From Chelonoidis abingdonii (Eukaryota; Chordata; Testudines; Testudinidae): a stretch of 64,000 bases of DNA. The position numbers and the translations under genes were made by a program. Positions within the stretch are counted from its first letter, which is position 1, and every line of letters begins with the position of its first letter. Location of the stretch: NCBI RefSeq assembly GCF_003597395.2, contig NC_133770.1, forward strand, positions 201,065,780 through 201,129,779, given 5' to 3'. Under the pieces are notes generated by a model that was not told the origin of the DNA, did no database searches, and saw only the letters and a list, made by a program, of their open reading frames with translations. Below are positions 43,930-54,584 of this stretch, piece after piece.

Positions 43930-44713
43930 GACATTTGCCCTTGTGCCCTTAATAATCTCTTTGAAAAACTGCCAACTCTTTTGAACTGTTTTTCCCCTTA
44001 GACTTGCTTCCCATGGGATCTTACGTACTAACTCCCTGAGTTTGCTAAAGTGTGCCTTCTTGAAGTCTATCTTATTATGTTGTTTTCCCTTTTACCGTTC
44101 CTTAGAATCATGACCTCTACCCTTTCATGATCACTTTCACCTAAGCTGCATTCCAGTTTCAAATTCTCAACCAGTTCCTTCCTATTTGTCAAAATCAGAT
44201 CTAGAACAGTTTCACCCCTAGTAGCTTTCTCCACCTTCTGAAATAAAAATTGTCCCCAAGAGTTTGTTGGATAATCAGTACCCTGCTGAATTATTTTTTC
44301 AACAGATGTCTGGGTAATTGAAGTCCCCTATCACAACCAAGTCTTGCACTTTGAATGATTTTGTTAGTTGTTTAAAAAAGACTTCATCCACCTCCTCTTC
44401 TTGGTTAGATGGTCTATAGTAGACCCATACCATGACATATCCTTGTTTTTATCCCTTTTATCCTTACCCAGATACTTTCAACAAGTCTGTCTCTTATTTC
44501 CATCTCAACTTCTGTGTATACATTTTTAACATATAAAGCAACACCTTCTCCCTTTTTCCCCCGCCTGCCCTTTCTGAGTAAGCTGTACCCTTCTATACCA
44601 ATATTCCAGTCATACATATCATCCCACCAAGTCTCTGTGATACCATCTATGTCATAGTTGTATTTCTTAACTAGCATTGCAAATACTTCCTGCTTATTCT
44701 CCATATTTCTCAT
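43930..44713 (-). pseudogene. CR1 ORF2 endonuclease-domain remnant
   Basis: A 99-codon frame (44713-44414) carries DIDGITETWWDDMYDWN, GYSLLRKGRRGKKGEGVALYV and ESIWVRIKG, typical of the apurinic-type endonuclease. It continues in other frames through a YYRPSNQEEEVDE-like piece, [10 protein letters not shown] and SDHE (44124-44135), the last holding the catalytic Asp-His. The ETWW Glu and SDH residues are preserved, but frameshifts and stops break the domain. It would nick the target DNA for reverse transcription. Confidence 0.85.
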
Positions 44714-44859
44714 ATTAGTATACAGATATCTAAGATATTGATTTGATAACCCCCCTAAGTTATCTCGTCTCTCTTATCCTTGCTATAACAGCCCATGCTC
44801 CCTCCAGATTCCAACCTTTCTCCCAGGCCTTCATGTTTTTGACTTATCTGTGGGCTTCG

Positions 44860-45318
44860 CTCACCTGCCCCATTCAAACCTAGTTTAAAGCCCTCCTCAT
44901 GAGGTTAGCCAGTCTGTATCCAAATATACTCTTCCCCATTCCTTGACAGGTGGATCCCATCACTATTTAGCAGTCCTACTTCCTGGAACAGCATCCAATG
45001 ATCAAGAGAGCTAAAGCCCTCATGGTGGCACCATCACTGCAGTCAGGCATTCATCTCCAGGTTGCATCTGCCTCTACCTGGGCCCCTAACCTTGACTAGA
45101 CGGATTGAAGAGAACACCACCTGCTCCCCCAAACTACTTCACCCTTACTCCCAGAGCCCTGTAGTCACTTCTGATCTTTTCAGGATCATACCTCACCGTA
45201 GCATTAGTATCCACATGGATGAGCAGCATGGGATAGTAGTCAGAGGGATAGATGATCCTCGACAATCCATCTGTAACATCTAGGACATGGGCTCCTGACA
45301 GACAGCATACTTCCCAGG
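44860..45318 (-). pseudogene. CR1 ORF1 esterase-domain remnant
   Basis: Minus-strand scraps: QVVFSSIRLVKVRGPGRGR, then CHHEGFSSLDHWMLFQEVGL, then SDGIHLSRNG (44936-44966). The DGIHLS block is the Asp-His end of the SGNH esterase domain found in CR1-type ORF1. Several stops (such as in GILDLIPHR-like upstream text) disable it. The intact protein would coat element RNA; the role of its esterase is not settled. Confidence 0.7.
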
Positions 45319-46056
45319 ATGCCTGTCATAACGCATAAGTCCCAATTCTGAACCTTAGCGTCCAAAATGTAGGTGCCTGCATGAAACCTCCAAACTTAAT
45401 TACCAGCTTAGATCTGATAGCGCTGCCACCAGCCAGGAATTCCAATGCCTGACTCACTCTGGTCTCCCTAAAGCCTTCCCTGGGGGACCCCAAGACTCAG
45501 ATGCACTGAGTCACACAACAAAGGAAAATAACCCTCTCCCCTTGTCTTCTTCCTCCCACCAATTCCCTAGTGATCTGCAGACTCAATCCCCTTGAGCCCC
45601 AACTAGGAAAAAATCCAACAGGTTTTAAAAAGAAAGCTTTATATAAAAAGAAAGAAAAAGACATAAAAATGGTCTCTGTATCAAGGTGACAATATACAGG
45701 GTTATTGGCTTAAAAGAAAAATGAATAAACAGCCTTATCCAAAAAGAAATACAATTTAAACATTCCAGCAAACTACACACATGTAAATACAAAAACAATA
45801 TGAGCCTATTGTCTTTCTACCTTTGTACTTACAACTTGGAAACAGAAGATTAGAAAGCCTGGAGATAGAAAGATCACTCTCAGAGCTGAGTGAGCAACAG
45901 AGCGAGACAAAGAACACATACCCAAAACTTCCCTCCCTTGAGATTTGAAAAATCTTGTTTCCTAATTGGTCCTCTGGTCAGGTGTTTGGTTCCCTTTGTT
46001 AACCCTTTACAGGTAAAAGAAACATTAACCCTTAGCTATCTGTTTATGACAATGCC
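45319..46056 (-). repeat. Complete solo LTR (45324-46051) of an endogenous retroelement
   Basis: The 728-bp repeat begins TGTCATAA and ends TTATGACA on the plus strand, a perfect 8-bp terminal inversion with TG...CA borders. It is flanked by ATGCC (45319-45323 and 46052-46056), a 5-bp duplication. On the minus strand it opens TGTCATAAACAGATAGCTAA; AAAGCTTTATATAAAAAG near 45632 lies where an antisense TATA or polyadenylation signal might be. No gag, pol or env is present, consistent with recombination between two LTRs. A 5-bp duplication does not by itself separate retrovirus-like from Gypsy-like ancestry. Confidence 0.85.
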
Positions 46057-46165
46057 ATATAAGGACGACAGATGGATGCCTTCATCCCCCTCAGAAGAGA
46101 GCCCCAGCCATCACTACCCTACGTGCGGTACAGTCAAAATGTGGTTCCAAAATGTTATTTTGATA

Positions 46166-46385
46166 TTCGAGAGAGACAGTGGATGAGGTAATATCTTTTA
46201 ATGGACCAACTTCTGTTGATGAGAATCAAGTTTTTGAGCTACACAGAGCTCTTCTTCAGGTCTGGAAAAGGTAGTCAGAGTGTCACAACTAAATACAAAG
46301 ATGGGACAGATTGTTTAGCTTAAGTAGTTAACACATATTTCAAAGGACCACTCAAGGTGAAGTAATTCATTAATAACCCTCTACT
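46166..46385 (-). mobile_element. Second Penelope-like family, 3'-end fragment
   Basis: GATGAGGTAATATCTTTTAA, ATGGACCAACTTCTGTTGAT, GAGCTACACAGAGCTCTTCT and TCAGGTCTGGAAAAGGTAGT, in this order, match a widespread amniote repeat that I assign to Penelope-like elements because its full copies end in an ACACGGCTAC-type segment as the first family does. No inverted arm or target duplication visible. The sense strand is minus, going by the hammerhead-like fold. Confidence 0.5.
46232..46259 (-). ncRNA. Decayed hammerhead-like motif of the second family
   Basis: On the minus strand: CTGAAGA (46259-46253), one extra A, a perfect 5-bp stem GAGCT/AGCTC closed by CTGTGT, then AAAA where GAAA is required. 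The first box fits CTGANGA. The same one-base spacer is seen in the first family. The G-to-A change should inactivate it. Confidence 0.4.
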
Positions 46386-46861
46386 CATAGAGAGGAAAGG
46401 AAAAGGAGGAGAATTATTAGAACTCTTTGCCCCTCAAAACAAAATTCCAACAAATCTGGACTGATTTCACAAAGCATTTTTACTTTGGATGTACTGCATA
46501 TTCCAAACAGCTCTCTGATCAGCTCTGCTAAGAAGGAGACAGAGGTGATGCGTTAGTATTTTCCTTTTCTTTATATTAAACTTAGAGTTGGCAAACACAT
46601 CAAAATTCAAAACATTAAAAAACTGAGCCATAAAGTAACTGAATTTTGAAGCTGAAGGAGTTTGTTGGTTCTTTACAAAATGGGAATATTTTCACCAAAA
46701 ACTTTGTCCCATCCTCCTCCCCACCTCCAGAAATCAAATAGGAGAGAAAATGGAATTCAAAGTTATGAATGAGCTCTAGACTTCAACTTGTCTAAACAGT
46801 TTCCCCCCCTTCCACCCTTAAAATTATTTCCTCTTTTTTTCGACTGGCAATAGTGAGTGTC
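46386..46861. other. No recognised feature
   Basis: Nothing supported. Confidence 0.4.
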
Positions 46862-47938
46862 TCAGGGTACGTCTACACTGCACGATTATTTCGAATTAGC
46901 TTAAACCGATATTAAAAAACAGATCTAATAAAATCGGTTTAGCGCGTCCACAGTGGGGTATCTGAAATCGATTGTTTGCGTCCATGATCCAAAGCACCAT
47001 CGATTTCAGGAGCGGTGCACTGTGGGTAGACTGTTCCCCGCTATCCATAGTGCCCACTTTCCGTGTTGAGAGCACAGTGCCTGATGGGGCAGAACAAAAT
47101 TCCCGGTGGTGCTGGGTACAAGCCTCACCCTGGCCTTTGTGAGGCGCAGACAACCTTGGCCTTTATTCAGCGGCGTGCATTGAGCCAAAGCCATATGCAC
47201 AGCAATCTTCCTTTTTTTTTCACGTGTGGTGGGGGGATAAACTGAAGGAGCTGTTCCTGACGCACGCCAGACACTTGTGTTTTGAACTACAGAACTTGGA
47301 GCTCAGCCAAGAATGCAAATATTTTCAGAGACTGCTGTGGACTGTGGGATAGCTGGATCTCAGTACCCTCCCTCCCTTCATGAAGCGTCCAGTTTGATCT
47401 CTGGCTTCCGTTACGCTTGTCATGGGGGCCAGCGCTGTGTATCCTGCGTTTTTATCAACGCTTTGGCATTTCGTGTTCTGTAAACGGAGCTGTTAACAGA
47501 ATTTGTCTCCCCATACAGCAATCAGACCTAGTATCTCGTAACGGTTAAAATGCTGGGCTTTTTCGATTTCAGACTGCATGCGCAGCCCGTGCTGATCAGA
47601 GCTCACAGCGGGCAATGCAGGAATGTACTCAAAAGTTCCGGGGCCTTTGTTCCTGTTACTGCCGCTCATCCGAGATTCAGATTGCTGTCCAGAGGCGGTC
47701 AGTGCTGGCAACTCTGGGATGCCGCCGGAGGCCAATAGTCGATTTCCGTCCACTACGAAACCCTAACCGAGTAATCGTAATGAATTTAGCGCTACTCTCC
47801 GTTTGGGAGGAGTTCCGAAATCGATTTAAGGAGCCGTTTAACTCGATATTAATGATGACGTCATGTGAACGGATACAGCGTTAAATCGGTATATCGGCCA
47901 TTAAACCGATTTAAAGTCGCAGTGTAGACCTGGCCTCA
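46862..47938. mobile_element. 1.07-kb Harbinger-like element (body 46865-47935) with TCA duplication
   Basis: Starts GGGTACGTCTACACTGC and ends GCAGTGTAGACCTGGCC, with TCA at 46862-46864 and 47936-47938. Subterminal AATCGGTTTA and AAACCGATTT phrases are inverted across it, and GGAGCGGTGCACTGTGGGTA (47009-47028) is the reverse complement of the motif in two sister elements. A minus-strand frame (47753-47493) ends in RYEILGLIAVWGD, which may be the first helix of the Myb/SANT-like protein that accompanies Harbinger transposases, but the homology is short. It is among the better-preserved DNA elements here. Confidence 0.75.
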
Positions 47939-48026
47939 GGTACACCATACCAACACATAGATCACCTATTCTTGCATGGAAACTGTAAATATTCTGTTAC
48001 CCACAAAAACTATTTTAAAAGAACAT

Positions 48027-48210
48027 TAAGGTTGTGAAATGAAGCACTCAATAGCTAAGAAATGCCAACAATTATAAGATAGAATAGTATGTGGTCATTT
48101 AATTAAAGAGTGTAACATAATGCTTATGCACTGAAGTAAAGTTGCACAGGTAACTTTAATACTGGCATTTCTTAACTTCTGAATGCTTCACTTTGTAACC
48201 TCAATAATAC
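48027..48210 (+). repeat. Dispersed repeat family X, copy 2, with inverted ends
   Basis: Core TTAATTAAAGAGTGTAACAT, then GTTGCACAGGTAACTTTAAT and TGGCATTTCTTAACTTCTGA, matching copies at 39404 and 54585. Here the segment at 48027-48066 (GAAATGAAGCACTCAATAGC, TAAGAAATGCCA) is an inverted copy of the right end, so this copy looks like a MITE with ~40-bp terminal repeats. Confidence 0.5.
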
Positions 48211-48221
48211 TCTTTTAGTGT

Positions 48222-48242
48222 ATTGTGTGTGTGTGTGTGTGT
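48222..48242. repeat. TG microsatellite
   Basis: About ten TG units directly upstream of the CR1 truncation point. Confidence 0.9.
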
Positions 48243-48835
48243 CATTGTGGATAGTTCTCTGAAAACATCCACTCAATGTGCAGTGGCCGTCAAAAAAGTT
48301 AACAGAATGTTGGGAATCATTAAGAAAGGGATAGATAAGAAGACAGAAAATATCATATTGCCTTTACATAAATTCATAGTACACCCACATCTTGAATACT
48401 GCATGCAGATGTGGTCGGTCCCATTTCCAAAAAGATATATTGGAATTGGAAAATATTCCGAAAAGGGCAACAAAAATGATTAGGGGTATGGAACGGCTTC
48501 TGTATGAGGAGAGATTAATAAGACTGGGACTTTTCAGCTTGGAAAAGAGATAACTAAGGGGGGATATGATATAGGTCTATAAAAGCATGATTGGTGTAGA
48601 GAAAGTAAATAAGGAAGTGTTATATAATCCTTCTCATAACACAAGAACAAGGGGTCACCAAATGAAATTAATAGGCAACAGGTTTAAAACAAACAAAAGG
48701 AAGTATTTCTTCACACAACACACAGTCAACCAGTGGAACTCTTTGCCAGAGGATGTTGTGAGGGCCAAGATTATAACAGGGTTCAAAAAGGAACGAGATA
48801 AGTTCATGGAGGATAGGTCCATTAACGGTTATTAG
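48240..48835 (+). pseudogene. CR1 ORF2 reverse transcriptase C-terminal fragment
   Basis: Open pieces read [39 protein letters not shown] (48240-48470), then, after a shift near 48470 and stops at 48480-48560, [39 protein letters not shown] and [12 protein letters not shown] (48587-48835). The QRRATKM-like linker falls in the shifted part. The catalytic region is missing. It belongs to a CR1 subfamily distinct from 19831-20431, as the tail differs. Confidence 0.85.
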
Positions 48836-49027
48836 CCAGGATGGGCAGGGATGGTGTCCCTAGCCTCTGTTTGACAGAAGCTGGGAATGGGCAATAGGGG
48901 ATGGATCACTTGATGATTGCCTGTTCTGTCCATTCCCTCTGGGGCACCTGGCATTGGCCACTGTCAGAAGACAGGATACTGGGCTAATTGGACATTTGGT
49001 CTGATCCAGTGTGGCCGTTATGTTCTA
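48240..49027 (+). mobile_element. CR1 LINE, 3' end, plus strand
   Basis: ORF2 C-terminus followed by a 3' untranslated region with GATGGGCAGGGATGGTGTCC, CATTCCCTCTGGGGCACCTG and ATTTGGTCTGATCCAGTGTG, a well-known CR1 subfamily tail. 5' truncated near a TG microsatellite (48222-48242). Confidence 0.9.
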
Positions 49028-49074
49028 GCATGTAATTTTTTAGTTTTTTTTTTATGAAACTGCACAAACAGATA

Positions 49075-49390
49075 TTCCTTCATGTGGCATCACCTTGACA
49101 CTCAAATGGGTCATAAGCACGGTTGGAACATTTAGATTCACTGAGACCCCTGAAGTTTGAATTAATGCAGTAACTGATAGCAGTAGTAGATGCTGCTGGA
49201 AATCTGGCTGTTGACTCTGCATTCGAGTCTGGAAGCTTCCTCCTTGATGCTGCCCAGCACCCAGTAGGGGGAGCACTGAAAGCAGAGGAAAGAGTCTTCC
49301 TGCTCTCAGTTCTTGTGCTGAGTGAAACAGCAGCTGGGAACAGCAACCGCGGCAATAGTTATACACAGCACTTGCAGCCCTAGATTGAGC
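49075..49390 (-). repeat. Dispersed repeat family Y, copy 1 (antisense)
   Basis: The minus strand reads AAATGTTCCAACCGTGCTTA, TGACCCATTTGAGTGTCAA, GGTGATGCCACATGAAGG. The same string order occurs on the plus strand at 54180-54260 as AGGTTCCAACCCTGCTGATG and TTTGGGTGTCAATATTATGC. The remainder includes CGCGGTTGCTGTTCCCAGCT. No superfamily can be assigned; open frames here are not convincing. Confidence 0.5.
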
Positions 49391-50684
49391 GTGCTAATTA
49401 CAGACAGAAACATCAAAGAAAGTATCTAGCAAATGTAGCTAGTATTTAGCAAACTCTAACAAATCTCTACTGAGATTGTGCGAACAGATTTTCAGAGGCT
49501 CACAATTTGGCATGTTTTGGGTGTTTTTCCACAGAGAAGTTCAACTTCTCAACAAAACAGTTATCAGAGTCTTCCTGCCAACCCACAAATATGGTCTGAA
49601 CTATTTCTGGTGAAACTCATCAACAAACTTCAGCCTGATGCAGACTCCCAACATAGAAAATTTTAGCCTGAATAGTTAAAGTTTGGCAAAGTCATATGTA
49701 ACTCTAAATAGGGTTTTATAATGGGACAATATTATCAGCTCTGCCCATAATAAAGAGTATTAAATACAATGCTTCTAAACATTGCATCACGGAATCCCGA
49801 ATGTAATTTTTTTTCATTTAAAAAATAAACAGGTATGAAGATTTCCTACAGCAGCTGTTCTACTAGTTTTAAAATACCACACTTAGTAAGCACTAAAAAT
49901 ACAATTACGCCATTTGGAATAGTTTAGTGCAGCAATCTTGAGAACTGATTCATCCAATACTGTTTTTTTTTTACTGAACACAGTAATAACACCAGGATGA
50001 TCCTTCAATTCACTTTTACCTTTTATAGGACTTTCAGAAGAAGAAATAGGTAAATCTTCCTCAAAAGACTTAATAAAGGTCTGTCACTTATGTCCACTTA
50101 GAGCTTTGTATCATCAGAATAGAATTATCTTTTGTAGCTTCAGGACAATAAATATGATAATAATACTGTATTATGAAGTACTGGTAAAATTTTGTAAAAA
50201 GTTTTTTCCCTAATTTCAAATTTCCCTGTCTGTCCACATGCCTGGAGATTTTATACTCATTTTGTGTTCAAATGGCTCTTCAACCATATTCATTTATAGG
50301 ACTATAAAATGATAAATAATTGACTTGATAATGTAGTTAAATAAGGTGGCTTAGAAAACAACTCCTAATCGTGACTATTTTCCCACTTTGCCTCCCATAC
50401 AACCATAAGATAAGAATTTTAAAAATCTTTACACTGCACCCAACCAGTCTCAGCAGGAGACTTCTACCATCAACACTCTACACATCTTCCCTCTGGCTTC
50501 ATTTGTCACCAAGACATTCACAAAAATCTCAGACAACAAGTTTGGTTTGGGTGCTAGACAGGTAAATTTAGAGTGAGTGAGAGGGCCCTTCTTTCCACAT
50601 CAGAGTGGTCATTTTATATCATTTTCAGTTTTTCGTGTTTGGCAGTCTCAAATTAGAATATGCAGTTTCCCTCAAAACGGTGAA
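49391..50684. other. No recognised feature
   Basis: AT-rich; nothing supported. Confidence 0.45.
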
Positions 50685-50845
50685 CCACAGCCACTGGGAG
50701 CTGTGCGGGGGGCGGAGTTGGGGGGCGGGGGAGCTGGTGGCGTGCCTGCGGATGGTCAACATCAGCAAAATATCTTGTGGCCTGCAATCAGATTACCCTG
50801 ATGGGCTGCATGCAGCCCATGGGCTGCAGGTTGCCCACCAGTAGC
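50685..50845. repeat. GC-rich MITE-like fragment
   Basis: GAACCACAGCCACTGGGAGC and GGCTGCATGCAGCCCATGGG in a G-rich block resemble non-autonomous hAT elements of turtles, but the ends are not sharp. No coding capacity. Confidence 0.4.
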
Positions 50846-52769
50846 CTAGAGTCTCAGATAGATGTCTATTATTTTTTAACTCTAAAATAGATAAATACAA
50901 CTAATAGACTCACTGACACATACCACCTATCTATCTTTGCTGCTGGTACCCCTGAACTGGATCCTAGAAAAACACTGCAATTTTTTTTCTTTTACCACAA
51001 AATTCACTTCTGTGTCAGGTTATTCCTCTGATTTTGAGTAGTCTTACGGATACTACTCATGTGAATGGAGTTAAGCACATGCATAAATGTTTGCATGACT
51101 GGGCTGTAAATGTGCATATCCAATGATATATCACTGTTGTACCTCCCATTTTGCAATCTCCCTTCCCAATATTTATTGTTATCCTTTGCGGTGTTACATC
51201 TAATTTGGACTGTCTGCTCTTAGAGAATGTCATTTTATTTGTCTGTAATGCTCTATTACATGCATTTTACTGTATATTGTTTAGTAATTAAAGAAATGTA
51301 TAGCTTGAAACAATCTAGTACCTCTTTAAATAAATGTGTATTGTCAATTAATAACAAATGTGCACATACTTGTGTGGTTTCAAAACAAGAAAGCTAATGT
51401 ACTTTAAAAATACAAAGCATTTGGTGTCTCAGTAATGATAGGTGATTTTATGAACCACAACACCCAAATACACTCAGAACTTTACTTATTCATCATGCCA
51501 GGTAACTGTTTAATATACAAATTGCTTGAAGTTCAGCTTTAAAGTGTCCTGAGATTTTAATTATTTTTTTGCCTCTCTTGTGTGACAGCATCACTCCCCT
51601 AACAAATGCCTATAGCAACACTTTGCAAAAACCAGAATCCATGTCACTGCTTCCCTTAATAATGTCCCATAGGTATGGTTACTTGTTCTACAAGCTTAGC
51701 TGAAAACCTCAAGAGTCTCTGGACCATCTGGGCACAAAACCCAGACAAAGACAAATAAAAAATCATCACCAAAACCTCTGTAAACAACAACAAAACTTCC
51801 AGTATTGCTTACTTTAAAAAAATGCAACACATTCCCTTTAAGATTTCCTTTATTCCTGTATCTTAATCCATTTTCTGAATCATTGTTTCATGTACAGCTT
51901 GATTTCCTGAAGCTGGAGATATGGTAGTAATTGCTTACCTGACTCACAGGCAAATGTCTTTGATGTCTCATCATGAAAAATAATTGCCACTGCATGCTTC
52001 TTTGTCTCTCTAGGCAGTCTGGTTATGTTTTTGATGTTGTGAAGCTCAGTTACCTTGAAGTGAAGAGAAACATATTTTAGACCAATGTATAAATAGTACA
52101 GAACACTCACCCCAGATGTTCAGTTTTCACTACAATCACCACATCTGAATTCATTTTCTTGTAGCTGACAAACAATATACAAGTGTGTCAACAGCCGTAG
52201 AATTGTCTACAGAATTTATCTTCTGTCAAAAATGTATGGTCTTTTTTTCTTTTTTTCATTTTATGAGAATGTGCGTGAAAAAGTATTAACCTATTCTTTT
52301 TAATCTAGACTGGCTTTGATCTCTCCCTATAATACAACAAACTTGTGTGAATATACAAATTGGCAAATCTGTTGCAGAATTTGTAGCAAGTACGTTGCTG
52401 TTAAAGAAATAGCAGTATCTTATTAGCCAAGAGAAGCAGCCAATTAATTGTACCAATTAATACCTTACACCTTCATATTGACATTGTGTCATTTATCTTA
52501 AGTGGAATGGGCAGCTCTAGTGCTGTCCTTGTCAGAACTAGAAAGTCACGATTCTAACTTTAACTGTATTGATCCAAAAATTGAGAAGGTCCAGGAAAAA
52601 TTTAGCAAGAAGAAATTAGCCATAATATTGAAATATATATATATATATATATAAATGCAATATATATTTCCCCATCATTCAAGTCACATGGATAACTTCA
52701 ATTAGCACTAAATGGGAGAAAAAATACCCAGAAAAATATGAGAACTACTAGTATTGTCTCTTAAATAGT
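50846..52769. other. No recognised gene; old SINE-like scrap at 51180-51260 and an AT microsatellite
   Basis: 51180-51260 contains GGACTGTCTGCTCTTAGAGA and TTATTTGTCTGTAATGC, a possible antisense relative of 3672-3785. 52632-52653 is an (AT) run. The 76-codon minus frame at 51880-52110 has no recognisable domain. Confidence 0.35.
52632..52653. repeat. AT microsatellite
   Basis: Uninterrupted AT dinucleotides. Confidence 0.9.
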
Positions 52770-54295
52770 ACTTCCCATTACAAGGCCCTGATTTTAGTTC
52801 CTCAGAACTTTGTGAAACTTTAACCGTTTGGGCTGAAATTTTCCAGGCCAGGTGTCTCCCTCATGCTGAATTGTTTTGAAAATTTTCAGCCAAAACAGTT
52901 CAACTATTTATAAAAAAGCTGCTAAGGGTTTTACCCATAACAACAAAATTCTGGAGACCTTTTCTATGGACAGCTCTAGCACTCAGATTCAGGAACGAAA
53001 AATTTGGCAGAGGGGTGACTTTTATGTCACCAATGGGCCTTTTGCTGTCCCCATGAAAATCTGCCCAAATTTGGCCAATTTATAAGCATTTGAAAAAATT
53101 CCCCTTTGCATATACTCAGTAGAGACTTCACAGATTTTAACTGCTAAACTCTCACAAATTTCTATTCATGCTGAGCATGTTCCAGCCCAGGGCTACAAAG
53201 GACTTTCCCTATACTTGCTTGTTTGGGTTGCTACTGGCTGTGAGGGTCTGGTCTCCGGATCTGAGAGCAGGGAGTTTATCTCATGAAAGCAATGACACTC
53301 CTACTCCCAATGCCCAGAATGCAGAGGTCAAAAGAGCTAGATCAGCTGGGAGCAGTAGATTGCAGAAGGAAAATGATCAAGATGGGAGAAGGTATAGAGC
53401 GGTACTGAAGGCTGGCAGTGGGGGAAGAGAGGGAAAAACTGGGATGGAATTTGGGAAGGATATGACTGGTTGGGCAAGAAGACTGAATTGGAATTCAGTA
53501 GGTGATAGGGGAGACAGATTGGTGAGGAGTTGGAAGGAAACTGGAATGGCTGGGAAAAGAGACTGGGACCAAGAACCATGGGGTGCAGAGTGGGAGAACG
53601 TGAAGATGGAGGAGAGGCAGATCTGATGAGGAACCAGAATAAAGGAGAAGAACTAGGACTGGTGGGGCAGAAAGACAGAGATAAGGAGCTGGGGGGACAT
53701 TAAGATTGGATGAGGAACCCAGGGAGGGAGATTGGAATTGTCAGCCAATAAGGATGGTAAATATTTGGAGAGAGAGAGAGTCAAATCGGATGACACACTA
53801 GGGATGGGGAACAGGACAGGTAATGACTGGGGCAAGGAGACTGTGCCTGGGATGAGAAGCCTGAGGAGTGGGGACCAGGACAGAATAGACAAGGAGAATG
53901 GGATTAGAACAAGATGAAAAGGGTGGGGAAGAAATAAGACTGGCACAAAGATAGGTCAGAGAAGGTGGCGCACCAGGGTCTGTGCCCACTAGCACACACT
54001 CCATTCTACTGCCTAGAATGGGATACCAGATTCCTTAAGTCTCACCAAAGCTCTGCTGTCAGTAAATTTCTGTCAAACTGACTGACAAAGGGTCCCATCT
54101 CTCTCTAAACAGTGGTCCAAAGACAAAATGACAACCTACTACTGCTAGCAGTTACTCTTTAGGTCAAATGGCAGAGGTCTGTGTGGTTGACCTAAAGGTT
54201 CCAACCCTGCTGATGAACTATTTGGGTGTCAATATTATGCGATGGAATTTTGGGGTTTTTCCCCCCATTTGCTCTCATAAAAACCTTGGAAGTTG
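52770..54295 (+). repeat. Dispersed repeat family Y, long copy
   Basis: Begins near CCATTACAAGGCCCTGATTT, continues through GGGCTGAAATTTTCCAGGCC and CATGTTCCAGCCCAGGGCTA, and ends with the CAACCCTGCTGATG segment shared with 49075-49390. The GA-rich part 53380-53950 (AGGAAC, GGGATGG and GGGGAAGA phrases) creates open frames on both strands (152 aa plus, 97 aa minus) by composition. Compared with intact copies I recall, it is old. No transposase or polymerase motif found. Confidence 0.45.
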
Positions 54296-54329
54296 TACAC
54301 AAAGGATCTATGTTAAAAGAACATTACTG

Positions 54330-54578
54330 AGGCCTAATCTCCACTGGCAAACCCTCCTAGTGTAGATACATTGATAGTGGCAAAAAGGTTCTTTTGCTGA
54401 TATACAGTGGTGGTTCCCCAAACAAAGTAAGCTCTACCAACAAAAAATATCTCTGCTTTTGCTGGCATAATTGACTCTACACTAGGGTTTTTGCCACTTT
54501 AGTAATCCAGTTAAAAAACAAAACAAAACCCTAACTGACATTACTATACCTGCAAAAGTTTCTAATTTAGACCTAGTC
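54330..54578. mobile_element. Decayed MITE of the GGTCTACACTA family
   Basis: GGCCTAATCTCCACTGGCAA at the left and TTTAGACCTAGTCTA at the right are degraded inverted ends; the interior has TGACTCTACACTAGGG. A TGA precedes it and a TAA follows. Limits are approximate. Confidence 0.4.
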
Positions 54579-54584
54579 TAAGAC

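Larger units (their letters stand above)
43930..46165 (-). mobile_element. CR1 LINE, 5' half with ORF1 and ORF2 remnants, split by a solo LTR
   Basis: Minus-strand order is ORF1 esterase remnants (46165-46057 and 45320-44860), then the ORF2 start and endonuclease (44713-43930). The CR1 reading resumes on the other side of the 45324-46051 LTR with phrases that belong together, so the LTR inserted into an existing CR1. Reverse transcriptase and 3' end are missing, an unusual retained portion, since CR1 copies normally keep the 3' end; a deletion or rearrangement must have removed it. Confidence 0.8.

Noticed and set aside
53168..53626. A 152-codon plus-strand open frame
   Set aside because: GA-rich repeat composition, an open frame on the opposite strand as well, and no recognisable domain or splice context.
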